64,000 nucleotides of DNA from Cristatella mucedo (taxonomy: Eukaryota > Bryozoa > Phylactolaemata > Cristatellidae), in the NCBI GenBank assembly GCA_009760855.2, contig WPIO01000002.1, forward strand, positions 4,866,001-4,930,000, given 5' to 3'. Positions 41,131 through 51,668 of the stretch are shown one piece after another (positions within the stretch are counted from its first letter, which is position 1; every line of letters begins with the position of its first letter). Made by a program: the position numbers and the translations under genes. Below the pieces are notes generated by a model that saw nothing but the letters and a program-made list of their open reading frames with translations, made no database searches and was not told the DNA's origin.

Positions 41131-41749
41131 CAACTAGTTCCACTTCTTGAGCCAAGATTTCGGACGCTCAGAATTGGACTTGGTAAGACCTACAAGATGT
41201 CTACTCTGATAACTTGAGATCTTTGCTGTCGGAGGAGTGTGGCTTTCCCTTCTCAGCCGCATCCATGAAGATGAAATCTTCATCTGCAATATCTGTCAGG
41301 CTGTCTGACTTGCTTTACTTTTTTCGAAGACGGCAGATCTGCCTCCGGAGGATCTGGACTGGGAGCTCAGGGCTGGCAGTGCAGTCAGGCTGGGGTGATG
41401 GATACAAGAGTGTGCGGATACGTTAAATAGGGCACCCAAGTCCAGCGATTGGAAGGGTCCGCCTAATGGAAGTAGTAGTTGATTGAGTCATCAGTCCATT
41501 CCCACCATTTTCATGAGGTAGCAAACTACACGGCTCTCTTTCCTCTCCTGTACCAGTCAGTAAAATACCGGAATTATGAACATTGATAAACTATATTTCA
41601 AACTTACCTAATATTGGGCAGGAAATTATATCTAGAACTAAGCAATTCCTCACCTTACCTTAATTAATTTTCTTGGTGAGTTCGCATGTGAATGAAAGTG
41701 CCAAGGACTTTTGCTTTCTAACCGCGAGGCAGTTCGGTTAAGGCATTAA
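41131..41749. other. Stretch without a recognised gene
   Basis: A 70-codon frame at 41214-41426 matches nothing I know. No repeat landmark is seen. Confidence 0.4.
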
Positions 41750-41915
41750 TCGAACAACATATCTGTATAGCGTCCTAAAATAACATAATCTATATTCAAA
41801 GCTTCACATTTGCCACGGGGCTCGAGCCCACGACCTCAGTCATCAAACACGACCACATAGACCATGCTCCGTGGCAAGCACCTTAACCGCTGGGTCAAAC
41901 CAGGCATGCCGGAAC
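41750..41915 (-). repeat. tRNA-derived SINE of the second subtype, minus strand
   Basis: It has TGTATAGCGTCCTAAAATAA and the inverted B box gggctcgagcccacgacc, as in the copy at 9550-9695, then CACCTTAACCGCTGGGTCAA. Confidence 0.6.
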
Positions 41916-41924
41916 CTGCTACGT

Positions 41925-42260
41925 AATAATAATAATAGTTTATATGCGCCCTCAGAGAACTTACACTCTCTAGGCGCTTTACATTTGCTTCAAAGGAAGC
42001 ATGATCAAATGGTTCGTGGTAACGTGTTCCATATAAACAGGCATATCATGGTGCGAGGTAGCGTGCAGAATCAGCATGCAAAGATGGTTACTGGCAGCAT
42101 GCACTGTGTTGCACAAATAAGCACACAAAGAACGAATGACATGGACCCACAAAGGCTGTAATAAATAACGCGTTTTTAGCTTCCTACAAATGTCAAGTCG
42201 GGGATGTGATGTCAGTTCGAAGTGATTTCCGGGTTTTGGGAGCATACGAACTAGGCCTCG
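41925..42260 (-). mobile_element. CR1/L2-like LINE 3' end remnant, minus strand
   Basis: The AATAATAATAGTTTATATGC tail, CACTCTCTAGGCGCTTTACA and the antisense of the SYAPKxxN region (TTTTGGGAGCATACGAACTA) are present in family order. Confidence 0.7.
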
Positions 42261-42616
42261 TATATCTTGGATGATATATCTTAAACGCACATATCTTAAA
42301 TCGCAAGAAGATGCTTTCACAAACGGCACAATCGACCTCGTGCAAATTAACGCTCGGATTTGGCACGACTAACACGTAACTACCCCCACCAGTTTGGACG
42401 AAATCCGAATGTACTGCTCCAGTGACGTTTCACTGGACGAGCATTTAAGCAACCGTCAAGCCTACCCGAATTTCAGCAGCACACCATTGGGAAAAGTCGA
42501 TGCTCGCTTGAAGACGCACACCGATATGACTTCCTAGGAGCAAAGAATCAAGGAACTTACTACATGTAACCTGTGCGAAATGTGTTCGCGAACCAACTAC
42601 TCAAAACGAGATTGGT

Positions 42617-42632
42617 GGTCCTGAAAAGGACC
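42617..42632 (-). terminator. Histone 3' stem-loop of H2A copy 2
   Basis: On the minus strand GGTCCT-TTTC-AGGACC, identical to copy 1. Confidence 0.92.
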
Positions 42633-42657
42633 GTTTGATTTCGAGGCGATGCATCAA

Positions 42658-43050
42658 TTAAGCCGACTTGGCTGCTGCAGCAGGCTTGTCCGACTTCTTG
42701 GGCAGAAGCACGGCCTGGATGTTGGGCAGCACACCGCCCTGCGCTATCGTCACGCCCGCCAGCAGCTTGTTCAGCTCCTCGTCGTTGCGCACGGCCAGCT
42801 GCAGGTGACGCGGCACGATTCTCGTCTTCTTGTTGTCGCGCGCCGCGTTGCCGGCCAGCTCCAGCACCTCGGCCGCCAAATACTCCATCACGGCCGCAAG
42901 GTACACGGGCGCTCCGGCTCCCACGCGCTCCGCGTAGTTGCCCTTGCGCAGCAGCCTGTGAATTCTGCCGACCGGAAACTGCAGTCCGGCGCGCGACGAC
43001 CTCGACTTGGACTTGCCAGCTGCCTTGCCACCCTTGCCACGACCTGTCAT
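42658..43050 (-). CDS. Histone H2A, second copy
   Basis: This encodes the same 130-residue protein as the gene at 33532-33924. The DNA differs mainly at synonymous positions near the C-terminus, where the AAAA codons are written differently. Promoter and 3' stem-loop are retained, so both copies should be expressed in S phase. Identity extending through flanking DNA points to recent inverted duplication or gene conversion. Confidence 0.97.
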   Translation of the reverse strand: MTGRGKGGKAAGKSKSRSSRAGLQFPVGRIHRLLRKGNYAERVGAGAPVYLAAVMEYLAAEVLELAGNAARDNKKTRIVPRHLQLAVRNDEELNKLLAGVTIAQGGVLPNIQAVLLPKKSDKPAAAAKSA

Positions 43051-43676
<626 letters not shown>

Positions 43677-43702
43677 ATGTCGGCGAGTTATGGCTTAACA
43701 AC

Positions 43703-43718
43703 GGCCCTTTTTAGGGCC
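43703..43718 (+). terminator. Histone 3' stem-loop of H2B copy 2
   Basis: GGCCCT-TTTT-AGGGCC followed by ACCA, identical to copy 1 and to H3. Confidence 0.92.
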
Positions 43719-43745
43719 ACCAAATTCAGTAACGAGCACTCCTGA

Positions 43746-44395
43746 GCGTGATCCCTCCCATTTCTCCAGCACGTCGAATTCTTTCAACTATGTTCTTGCA
43801 TGTAGCGATGACATCCACACAGATGGCAGCGAGCTTTCTTAAATTACATGGTGATTAAACCAACTTTCTAGTTACGGGCAAACCCAGTGTGATTCGGATA
43901 TTGCAAAGGCTAAAGCTCAAAATCGGCCAGCCTATGTCCCGATGCATCTGCTCGAAATCTAGGTGTTCGCTTCCAAAGTGACCTTTCGTTAGGCGACCGT
44001 ATCAGCTTCATAGTCAAGTCTGCCTACTTTCCGCTACATTGCTAAAACTCTATAGCTTGCTTACACAGGGATACCATATCTAAATTTGTCCATGCATTTG
44101 TGACATCCCGTCTCGACTTCGGTAACTCACTGCTTGCCGGTCTATGGGCTTGTGCAATCGGGCACTTGCAGCTGGTGCAAATCTCTGCAGCTAGGCTTGT
44201 CTGTCGTGAGCTCAGCAACTGCCACATCACACCACTTCTCGCCGACCTGCACTGGTAACCAGTCAAGCGGCGAATCAACCAAGGTTGCCGTCACTCATTT
44301 GTAGGTCCCTTCGTTCTTTGACTTCGACCTATCTGTCAGATCTACTCCTCAACCAGGCCAAGAATCGTACCACCGGCTTTTCGGAATCTTTCGCC
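43746..44395 (+). mobile_element. CR1/L2-like LINE coding remnant, plus strand
   Basis: It aligns with the copy at 27.15 kb from the QPSSTSNFLNS region onward: cagcacgtcgaattctttca, GTTACGGGCAAACCCAGTGT, CCTGCACTGGTAACCAGTCA, then CGTACCACCGGCTTTTCGGA. It has frameshifts throughout. It starts exactly at the end of the histone arm and may continue at 45478 after unrelated sequence. Confidence 0.75.
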
Positions 44396-45130
44396 CCCTG
44401 GCCAAGCTAGTGGCCAGCGTCGTGCACGTCGCGTCCGAGAGCCAATAGCTACAACCGTTGAGCGCGATCTACTCTCAAGGTAGAGACCTCCTTCAGCTCT
44501 ATCAACCGTAGGGCTGTTGCGTTCGCCTGCAAAGCGTGATCGGCCGAAATAGTAGCTACCACAGTACAGCTAGTAGCATTACCATCGCAGGCAGTTGGGG
44601 CTCGAGACGTCGCCAGCCTTCGGAACCCAGTGGATGGAACACGAGCCCACTCAGCTAGGCTACGAATGTCTATCGGGTAGCTGCAAAGCATAACTTTCTA
44701 AAATGCACGCTGACCGCCTTGTCGAGGTAGAAATCGCGGCTACTGGGCGAACGGAAATGCACACGGCATGCAGTTCCTAGCCTGAGTATGGCCGGGGCGA
44801 TAAATACGAAGTAAGTGCGGAAGCTCATCACAACTGGCATGCATTGCAAACACAATCGTATGAGGCAACTTCTTCATAAACAGCACGTCCTCAGGCTGCG
44901 CACAGGAAAGAAGGGGAATCCCGAGCATACAGCATGCGCTCTCGTACGGCCGTTTTCTGCAGCGACCACTGGCTGCTCTGTCGCTCGCCAGCCGTGTGGC
45001 CAATCCGTGTCGAGGTCAGTCTTGCCGAACCCTCATCCATCTTGTTTTGGCAGACAAATGATACTTCCCTCCCGCCCACTTGGGCTAAGCACTCGCACCG
45101 TTCCCCACCTACCATTTGGCCTGATCGGAA
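44396..45130. other. Stretch without a recognised gene
   Basis: Frames at 44.45-45.0 kb are not recognisable. It may be an insertion that split a LINE, since LINE sequence resumes at 45478. Confidence 0.4.
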
Positions 45131-45458
<328 letters not shown>

Positions 45459-45477
45459 ACGTTGGCGGAATACAGTC

Positions 45478-45745
45478 ATAACCGCATTTAGTGGGTCCCT
45501 GTGATTCGTCATTCATGTGCTTATGCGTGCTGACACCGTGGATGCTGCCGCTAACCACATTTGCATGCTGACCCTGTGCATGTCACCCGTAACCATGTTA
45601 TTCATGCTGTTTGTTTATCAAGCATGATATTACTCACCAATCAATTGCATTTCCTTTTGCAGCAAATGTAATGCGCCTAGAAAGAGATTGAGTTCTCTGA
45701 GGGCGCTTTATCAAGTGCATTATTATTATTATTATTATTATCTGA
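45478..45745 (+). mobile_element. CR1/L2-like LINE 3' end, plus strand
   Basis: GCATTTAGTGGGTCCCTGTG through CGCCTAGAAAGAGATTGAGT, GGGCGCTTTATCAAGTGCAT and an (ATT)n tail at 45719-45740. It is the cleanest 3' end of the family in the window. Confidence 0.85.
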
Positions 45746-46261
45746 GGGCGTTGACATAGAGCGGCGGCGGTCAATTGAGCATTGCGACTCCTCAGTGGAG
45801 CCACGTCTCGGTAGTAGCTACTGTACGTACTTATAGACCCGATAGAAAGAAAGCAACGCGCATAGGGCTCACTGTTGCGATTGGAGGGATTTTCAGCTGC
45901 CGGATTTCCAGAGTTGATAGTTAGCCGAGGCAGGTACTGGGAATAGTAGGGATCGACCCAAGCTATCTGAGGTCGTCGGACAGGCGTCTGCAGTCAGTCG
46001 GTCGATAGGCGAGAGAAACTTTCTTTGGCCCGCGCTGATTGGATCCTCTTGCAATGGAATGTGAGTTTGCAGCGGTAACTGCTGCAGAGTTGGTGAGTCA
46101 GCAACACCTGCCCACAGGTGCCCCCCTCCCCGCAAGCATGCCCCGCCGAATATGATTTGCCCAACCGCCATCGCCCTGCTGCCAGCCAGCCAGCCAGCCT
46201 GCCTGTGCTGCCGCTTTTCTCTCTCCCCGCAACGACGAGTGCCGAAAGAGGAAGAGATTGC
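45746..46261. other. Host flank of the viral junction
   Basis: GC-balanced sequence with a GCCAGCCAGCCAGCC run at about 46182. No gene recognised. It ends where the composition turns AT-rich. Confidence 0.5.
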
Positions 46262-46389
46262 CGCTTGATGATAGAAATTTTTCTTTTTAAGACATCGTCA
46301 AATTTTTCTCCAACCTCGGTTTCACCATCGGTTGTCAAAAAATTTCCCGATATCGCAAAAGGAAAAATTCTATCATCACTAAATTCCAT
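46262..46389 (-). pseudogene. Truncated viral gene at the host junction
   Basis: A minus-strand frame opens with ATG at 46389 (MEFSDDRIFPFAISGNFL) and runs about 43 codons in AT-rich viral DNA. It then continues into GC-balanced host sequence to a stop at 45994, forming a meaningless 131-codon chimera. The N-terminal part is probably the start of a longer viral gene whose remainder was lost. I cannot assign a family. Confidence 0.5.
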
Positions 46390-46444
46390 CTTTTTTAATA
46401 TCTTTGTATTCTAACTTGCTTAACTAAACTTATTTCAATAACAT

Positions 46445-47379
46445 CTAAAGGCAAGGTGTTCTAAATCCCACGTAACTTAGAACAGGATAACTGAGATCGA
46501 ATGTTATTACTTTTTTATTACTTTCTTCAATGATAGCAAGGTTTTTTATAGAATTACTTAATGTCGGCATATAATCACCTTCAACACCTGAATAAGGTAA
46601 ATTAAGTAAATTAGAAGGAAGAAAGTTGGGTGAGTAGAATTTGTGATAACAGTTAGTAATTAAATTGTCATATTCTTCAGACAACTTTTCCACTGTTATA
46701 GATATTGTTGATGTAATAGTTCTATAACTTATTCTAGTCATGTTGTCGTCTTTTAGAACGAACGAATTATTTTCAGCCGTTCTTCCATAGACATTGTAAT
46801 AAGTATCATCATTAACAATGTTAGTATTTTCATTATTTATTCTATTGATATCTCTTATTTTTAATGTTATCTTTGAGTATAGTGGCTTTTTTAAGTTAAT
46901 GTCAGATAGTTTTGCTAAAGTTGCGTCAGTGGTGTTGTTAAATAAGTTAATAACACTTTTTGTTCCTATTTGTCCTTCTACTATTAATGGTTCATGATTA
47001 AAAAGTCTATTAGTTCTTAAAAATGATGTATAAGCTCTTTCTCTTGTGTATGAACAGTCAGTTGTGTTATTACCAATTAATCTATCTACTTGTAGTGTTC
47101 CATCTATTACTTGTCCTCCTTCTGTTCCAGTCTTTGTATCAAGATACTGTTTTGTAGATAAATCATTTCCATTAACAGGATAACACACATTTACATATTT
47201 TTTGACCTACCAGATAAGTCTCCTTTTACAACATCATCAGAGTCTTTTCTAATATAATTATTATCTGAAAAGGATTTACTTACAGAGTCTAACTCACTAA
47301 TAGTAGAACCAACATTTGCTATTCTATTTTTACCAAGATTTATAATTCCATTCATTTCTAATAATCTTCTACTAAGCAT
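46445..47379 (-). pseudogene. Fibre-like virion protein, repeat type (frameshifted)
   Basis: Two minus-strand frames, 47191-47379 and 46445-47188, abut and belong together; the break lies at a run of six T at 47198-47203. The N-terminal part has the repeat GIINLGKNRIANVGSTI, the middle has VNGNDLSTKQYLDTKTG, and a non-repeat C-terminal head of about 200 residues follows. The pattern (Asn-Gly-Lys-Ile-Asn-Leu, then Pro-Val-Asn-x-x-Asp-Ala-x-x-Lys-x-Tyr-Val-Asp) is that of phage tail-fibre shafts. By analogy this would be a capsid-attached spike with a distal receptor-binding head. It sits first of three tandem fibre-like genes. Confidence 0.6.
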
Positions 47380-47517
47380 TTTACGTTGTCGCTATATAAA
47401 CAAATATATTTAATTCTTTATCATATAAGTTTGAACCAGATATATAAGTTGAGGATTGAACAAGTTTTTCATTTGCATCAAGTACATACCCACCATATAA
47501 CTGGTCTTGCAATGGAA

Positions 47518-48251
47518 CTAATGTTTCTGGAAGGGGTTGTAGTATACCTTTTTTCCAGGTGTATATTCATATAATGTTGTAACAACAAACAAACCTCTTG
47601 GGATGTTAGTATCGCTTAAAGTGGAGATCCAACGACCGTTAATTGTTTTCCCATATAATTCTGTTGTTAAAGACCCATCTACGGTTGCTCTAAAACGTAT
47701 TATAGTAATATTTCCGTCTGATATTCTGTTTAGATAGCTAAAGTTTGCACCATCAGTAGGATTTACAGGATCATTTTCTAAGAAGATAGAGTATCCATTC
47801 ATATCTAAATTTCCATTAAGAGTTCCACCTGTTAGTTTAAGGAAGTTAGAGTCCATATATGATTTATTTGGAATATCATTATCAGAAGTAGGAGGTCCTA
47901 CAACAGATACATTTCCATTTACAGTTAGTGTTCCATTAATAGTTCCATCAGCCTTCGATAATTTACTATCTGCATAGTCTTTAGTTGCAGCATCACTAGG
48001 ATTTACAGGATTTGCTAGTTCTATTAACTTATAATTTTTCATATCGATATCTCCATCAGCCATAGTTCCTCTTGATACTTTTGTAACGAAATTGGTATCT
48101 ATATACTTTCTATTTACTGCATCTCCAACATCAACAGGATCGCCTAAATCTTTTATTAAATTTCCATTCATACTTAAACTGCCTGTAAGTACATCATCAC
48201 TTTTTTAATGTAATTTGTTATACCAATTCCTCTTCTTTTAGGTCTGAACAT
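47518..48251 (-). pseudogene. Fibre-like virion protein, repeat type (frameshifted near its start)
   Basis: The open part (47518-48171, 217 codons) contains at least four consecutive fibre repeats: LGDPVDVGDAVNRKYID, ANPVNPSDAATKDYAD, a TSDNDIPNKSYMD unit and a NDPVNPTDGANFSYL unit. They alternate with TINGTLTVNGN- and GTLNGNLDMNGY-type strands. The C-terminal head is about 65 residues. The likely start is 48251, with the frame lost in a T6 run at 48201-48206. Such shafts form trimeric fibres in phages; the role here is inferred from that. Confidence 0.6.
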
Positions 48252-48373
48252 GTCTATACAAGAGAAAAAAGAAAATCAATGTAAGTTATTCTACTTGCAA
48301 CAGTAAATTTATCGATATCATATCTACACGATCCATCAGTGTTCATTATTAAAACTAGAGTACCACTAACTCC

Positions 48374-49120
48374 CTAAGTATTATCAGTAGATAACTCTAC
48401 GTAAGACTTTGTTTTGTCGGTTGCAAACATAACACCACTTACCATTCCAAAGTTGGGTAATACACCAGGAAAGAATGTTTTAAGATTAATCATGTACGCA
48501 ACAACTTCTCCAGTGGTTGCTACAATAGGCTTATCACCCGGTGTAAGTTGTTGTGTTTGAAATTTATTTCCTGTGCCACCATTAGCTGTAATACTTAAAC
48601 CAAGCATGTCAAGATAAAATACGTTTGGATAAGTACCAGAGTCTGCTCCAAAATACCTAAACGATATTTGTTTATTATTATCTTTATATTGTTTTGTTAC
48701 AGTATCAGAGTCTTTTACATTGATAATATTCTTATTTCCCATATTCATACTCGCTGTTGCTTTACCCTGAAACACTTGCGTCATATTTTTTAAGAGTCCA
48801 TAGTTTATGACTTTATAAGGTCTTAAATCACTGTATACAGTTCCATCAGTAGAGTTTCCTGATATACCAAAAACATTCTTACAATTCAACTGCGACATCA
48901 TCTTTCCATTAGTCTTTGAAAGAAACCCAGACATACTTGAAACAGTTGCTAAATCACCTATAACATTTGTAGCAACACTTCCTCCAAAGTTTGAACTAAA
49001 ACCATAGCTCAAGTTTATTGCATCACCATCATTAAGAGGGTATGCTAAGTTGGTTACTCTATTTCCGTTAGCGTTAAGATCACTGTAAATAGAACCATTA
49101 ATCTTTCTAACTTTTTCCAT
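48374..49120 (-). CDS. Fibre-like virion protein, repeat type (intact reading frame)
   Basis: This is an uninterrupted 248-codon frame. Residues about 8-40 are a typical fibre repeat (NGSIYSDLNANGNRVTNL, YPLNDGDA). Further weaker repeats follow (ISGNSTDGTVYSDLRP, then MNMGNKNIINVKDSDTVTKQ), and a C-terminal head of about 95 residues. The N-terminus (NGxxxSDLxANGNRxxNLAxP) closely resembles that of the plus-strand fibre gene at 60510, so the two are paralogues. It is one of the few viral genes here without a visible lesion. Confidence 0.65.
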   Translation of the reverse strand: MEKVRKINGSIYSDLNANGNRVTNLAYPLNDGDAINLSYGFSSNFGGSVATNVIGDLATVSSMSGFLSKTNGKMMSQLNCKNVFGISGNSTDGTVYSDLRPYKVINYGLLKNMTQVFQGKATASMNMGNKNIINVKDSDTVTKQYKDNNKQISFRYFGADSGTYPNVFYLDMLGLSITANGGTGNKFQTQQLTPGDKPIVATTGEVVAYMINLKTFFPGVLPNFGMVSGVMFATDKTKSYVELSTDNT

Positions 49121-49133
49121 TCACTTATAATAT

Positions 49134-49698
49134 ATGAAGAATAAAAAAGGAAAAGGTGTTGATAGTATAAAAGAAGGAGTAGTTTACAACTAAGGAAGTT
49201 GTTTCAGGTATTACAACAGCAACAGAAGTAGGTTCGAAAGCAGTTATAAAAATAGTGCCTAAAGTTGCTATGAAGCTGTCCTTACAGGCCTCAAACAAGA
49301 TCGCAAAGATCGTTCCAAAAGTATTACAATCTTTCAAGGTCATTGGAACAGCTACAAAAGCTCTAGGAGGATTTCTATCAAGAGCAACAGGAATAGTAGA
49401 TCTTGGTTTGTTAATAAAAGAAATTGTTGATGACATATCTTCTGGTAAGTATGGACAAGTTTTCTGGAAAACAATGTCAGATAAAAAAGAAGGACTCTCA
49501 AAGATGGTTGCAAGTTTGGAAGTAGGTTTCTACATTAATGAGATATTATTAGAAGCCGAAAAAGCAAACAGTGATTGGTATTTAGATCCCAGTAAGTTTT
49601 TATCTGATACTTTTGGAGAAGAAGTTTCCTGGGATGCAACTCAACTAGATCCGATAGCTTGGAAGAAGAACTTTCTTGAAATGAGAGGAGGCTTTTAA
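49134..49698 (+). pseudogene. Viral protein of unknown function (frameshifted)
   Basis: A start at 49134 opens MKNKKGKGVD and loses frame near 49187. The remainder continues in another frame through a moderately hydrophobic amphipathic segment (KALGGFLSRATGIVDLGLLI) to a stop at 49696-49698. It is divergent from the fibre gene ending at 49120. It could be a minor virion or membrane-active protein; no family recognised. Confidence 0.45.
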
Positions 49699-49869
49699 CT
49701 TGCTATTCCAGCCATCATTGCTAGCATAGCTAGTGTAATAGGAACTGTTGGTTTAGCAGTTTCAATAACTGTAGCAGTTGCAGGATTGATAAAAAAAATA
49801 GTCTATGAAACAATGTATACTGCTAGAGCACCTAAAATGAATACTCATGAGGAGATGAAGAGAGAATGA
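49699..49869 (+). CDS. Small predicted membrane protein or continuation of the upstream gene
   Basis: The frame continues directly after the 49696-49698 stop for 56 codons with no ATG near its start. A strong hydrophobic stretch of about 30 residues (IPAIIASIASVIGTVGLAVS and on) is followed by Lys-Lys and a charged tail. It may be a separate gene that lost its start, or the 3' part of the upstream gene after a nonsense mutation. The stop overlaps the next ATG as ATGA. Confidence 0.4.
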   Translation, partial: LAIPAIIASIASVIGTVGLAVSITVAVAGLIKKIVYETMYTARAPKMNTHEEMKRE

Positions 49870-50241
49870 GTGCTTTATCACTTCAAAGAGAAAGATTAAA
49901 TAATGCTATTGTAGACTTGAAAAACATGATAGAACTACTTGAAAAGGGGGCTGATATAGATCTAAGTGATAAAGTACAGAATTCAGAAGTCAAAAACAGA
50001 TTAACTTACCTTAATAAGGGAAGAGAGCTTGTAGAAAAAGGAGGTGTTAATTATAGTGAAGATTTAAAAAGAGACAAAAAAAGTAGAAGCTTCTACTGTT
50101 GGTGGTCGTAAAACATGTGATTATAAGGCTGAGAGTGCGATGCTATTGAGTAATCTTTTTGCACAAGGTAAGAGTCAAGAAGAAATATATAACGAAATGA
50201 TTAAACTTAGAGATGAACTCAAACGAAGATGTAAGAACTAG
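49866..50241 (+). pseudogene. Small viral protein, helical (frameshifted)
   Basis: It starts at 49866 overlapping the previous stop (ATGA). An 81-codon first part is rich in Leu, Glu and Lys (LNNAIVDLKNMIELLEKG), consistent with a coiled coil. The frame breaks in an A7 run at 50076-50082. The second part, including KTCDYKAESAMLLSNLFAQG, ends at 50241. Family unknown. Confidence 0.45.
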
Positions 50242-50795
50242 AAGTCACTACAGCGAACTATTTTATTATCTTCTGTTAGAGTATAAATACAATTAAGTTT
50301 TGCAAATTGGAGATGTAAACGTATGGCTTCCATATCTCTAGCAACGGCCGCTTCCTCTATATCCTCAAATAAACCAATATAATAAGAAACTTTATTTACT
50401 TCTACTCGTGCCATCCACTTTTTTGAACATTCATGCCAATTTACACCAATAAAGCCAGAAGTATTATTTTTTCTTTTTATTTTATTTCTTTGATTTTTAC
50501 CACTAGTCGCTTCACGTAAATTATTAAAGGAATTATTTAGTTTATCATTATTAATGTGATCAATCTCATCCAAAGGTAGTTTACCAGTTACAATCAACCA
50601 CGCTAATCTATGAGCAAAGTACGATTTTCCATCAATTTTTATTTGTCTATAACCACCAGCTGTTATCACTCCAGCTTCTTCTCCTCTAGAAATACGCCCA
50701 CGACTTTCATTCCAGACAAACCTACCTGTAAAAGCATTGTATGATAATAATTCATTGACACGTTCTCTCAAAGCAGCGACTTCATCTTGATCCAT
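50238..50795 (-). CDS. HNH endonuclease with AP2-type DNA-binding domain
   Basis: This is an intact 185-codon gene. The HNH nuclease core spans roughly residues 55-105: HRLAWLIVTGKLP, then the metal-binding DHINNDKLNNSFNNLREAT. Residues about 112-165 form an AP2/ERF-like module (SGFIGVNWHECSKKWMARV, then a YIGLFEDIEEAAVARD helix). This architecture is common in phage and giant-virus free-standing homing-type endonucleases, which cut DNA and spread their own gene. It points against the plus-strand genes on both sides and overlaps the end of the previous gene by four bases. Being undamaged among broken genes is notable. Confidence 0.85.
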   Translation of the reverse strand: MDQDEVAALRERVNELLSYNAFTGRFVWNESRGRISRGEEAGVITAGGYRQIKIDGKSYFAHRLAWLIVTGKLPLDEIDHINNDKLNNSFNNLREATSGKNQRNKIKRKNNTSGFIGVNWHECSKKWMARVEVNKVSYYIGLFEDIEEAAVARDMEAIRLHLQFAKLNCIYTLTEDNKIVRCSDF

Positions 50796-50842
50796 TTATA
50801 CATAGTTTTATAAATGTTTAATATAATTCTAGTTTATATAGA

Positions 50843-51607
50843 ATGTATAAAGAAGTTAAACTCGATCTATCTGATCATCAAATTGATCTAATTCATAAAT
50901 CTAAGGAACCGATTTCCATAAGATTAAAGCATGCTGATTTAAGCGGTACTAAATCTATTCTTGTAACTGATACTCAAAAAAGAAGAATAGAAAAGTATAA
51001 GGCTAAAGGAGTAGGAATGCAGTTGAATTTTAGTCTTAAACAGTTAAAGGCAAATAGAAAGCATGGTTCTGGTATTGTAGATATAATAAATAAGATATCT
51101 GAAGGAAGAGAATTTCACTTAAAGTTGCCAGGAGGAGTAAAATTAGAGTTTGTTACAGACGGAAATTTCAATAATACTAATAGATATAGTTATGCGGGTC
51201 CGGGAACTAAGTTCGCTCAAAGAATGGAACAAGGCTACCAAGGCGTTAATGATCTTGATAATCGTGCACTTATCCATGACCATACATATACAGAGACTGG
51301 TGGAATGCCAGAACCAAGAAGAACAGAAATACGGAATCTGTCAGACCTTGTTCTTGCTGAAAGTGCTGCCCGTATTGCTTTTGATCCTAAGCAGCCTGCT
51401 TATGTTAGGGAAGACGCTAAAACAGTGGCAGCTATCATGGCAGCAAAGGCAAAATTGGGCTTAGGTATTGGTGGAATGTTAAACGATTCATTTGCAACTG
51501 ATTTCTTAAAAGATAAAGTAAACAATCCATCAAGTTTGAATAAGATAAAAAATTATGCCCGAGGCATTATTGATAGAATGTTAGGTATCAGTAGAAAAAA
51601 GATATAA
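50843..51607 (+). CDS. Virion protein with parvovirus-type phospholipase A2 motif
   Basis: This is an intact 254-codon gene. The N-terminal third is basic (GTKSILVTDTQKRRIEKYKA), resembling core or DNA-condensing proteins of adenovirus-like elements. At about residues 112-152 lies a viral PLA2 motif: a calcium-loop YAGPGTKF, followed after a spacer by the catalytic-type pair HDHTY (H-D-x-x-Y). In parvoviruses such domains help particles leave endosomes, and similar modules occur in adintovirus-like elements. The C-terminus has a glycine-rich helix (KAKLGLGIGGML) and a basic end. Whether it is active cannot be told from sequence alone. Confidence 0.75.
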   Translation: MYKEVKLDLSDHQIDLIHKSKEPISIRLKHADLSGTKSILVTDTQKRRIEKYKAKGVGMQLNFSLKQLKANRKHGSGIVDIINKISEGREFHLKLPGGVKLEFVTDGNFNNTNRYSYAGPGTKFAQRMEQGYQGVNDLDNRALIHDHTYTETGGMPEPRRTEIRNLSDLVLAESAARIAFDPKQPAYVREDAKTVAAIMAAKAKLGLGIGGMLNDSFATDFLKDKVNNPSSLNKIKNYARGIIDRMLGISRKKI

Positions 51608-51668
51608 AAAAATTAACTAACCTAACTAATCTAACTAATTTTTATTTTTGTTTTTATTTTTTAATAAT

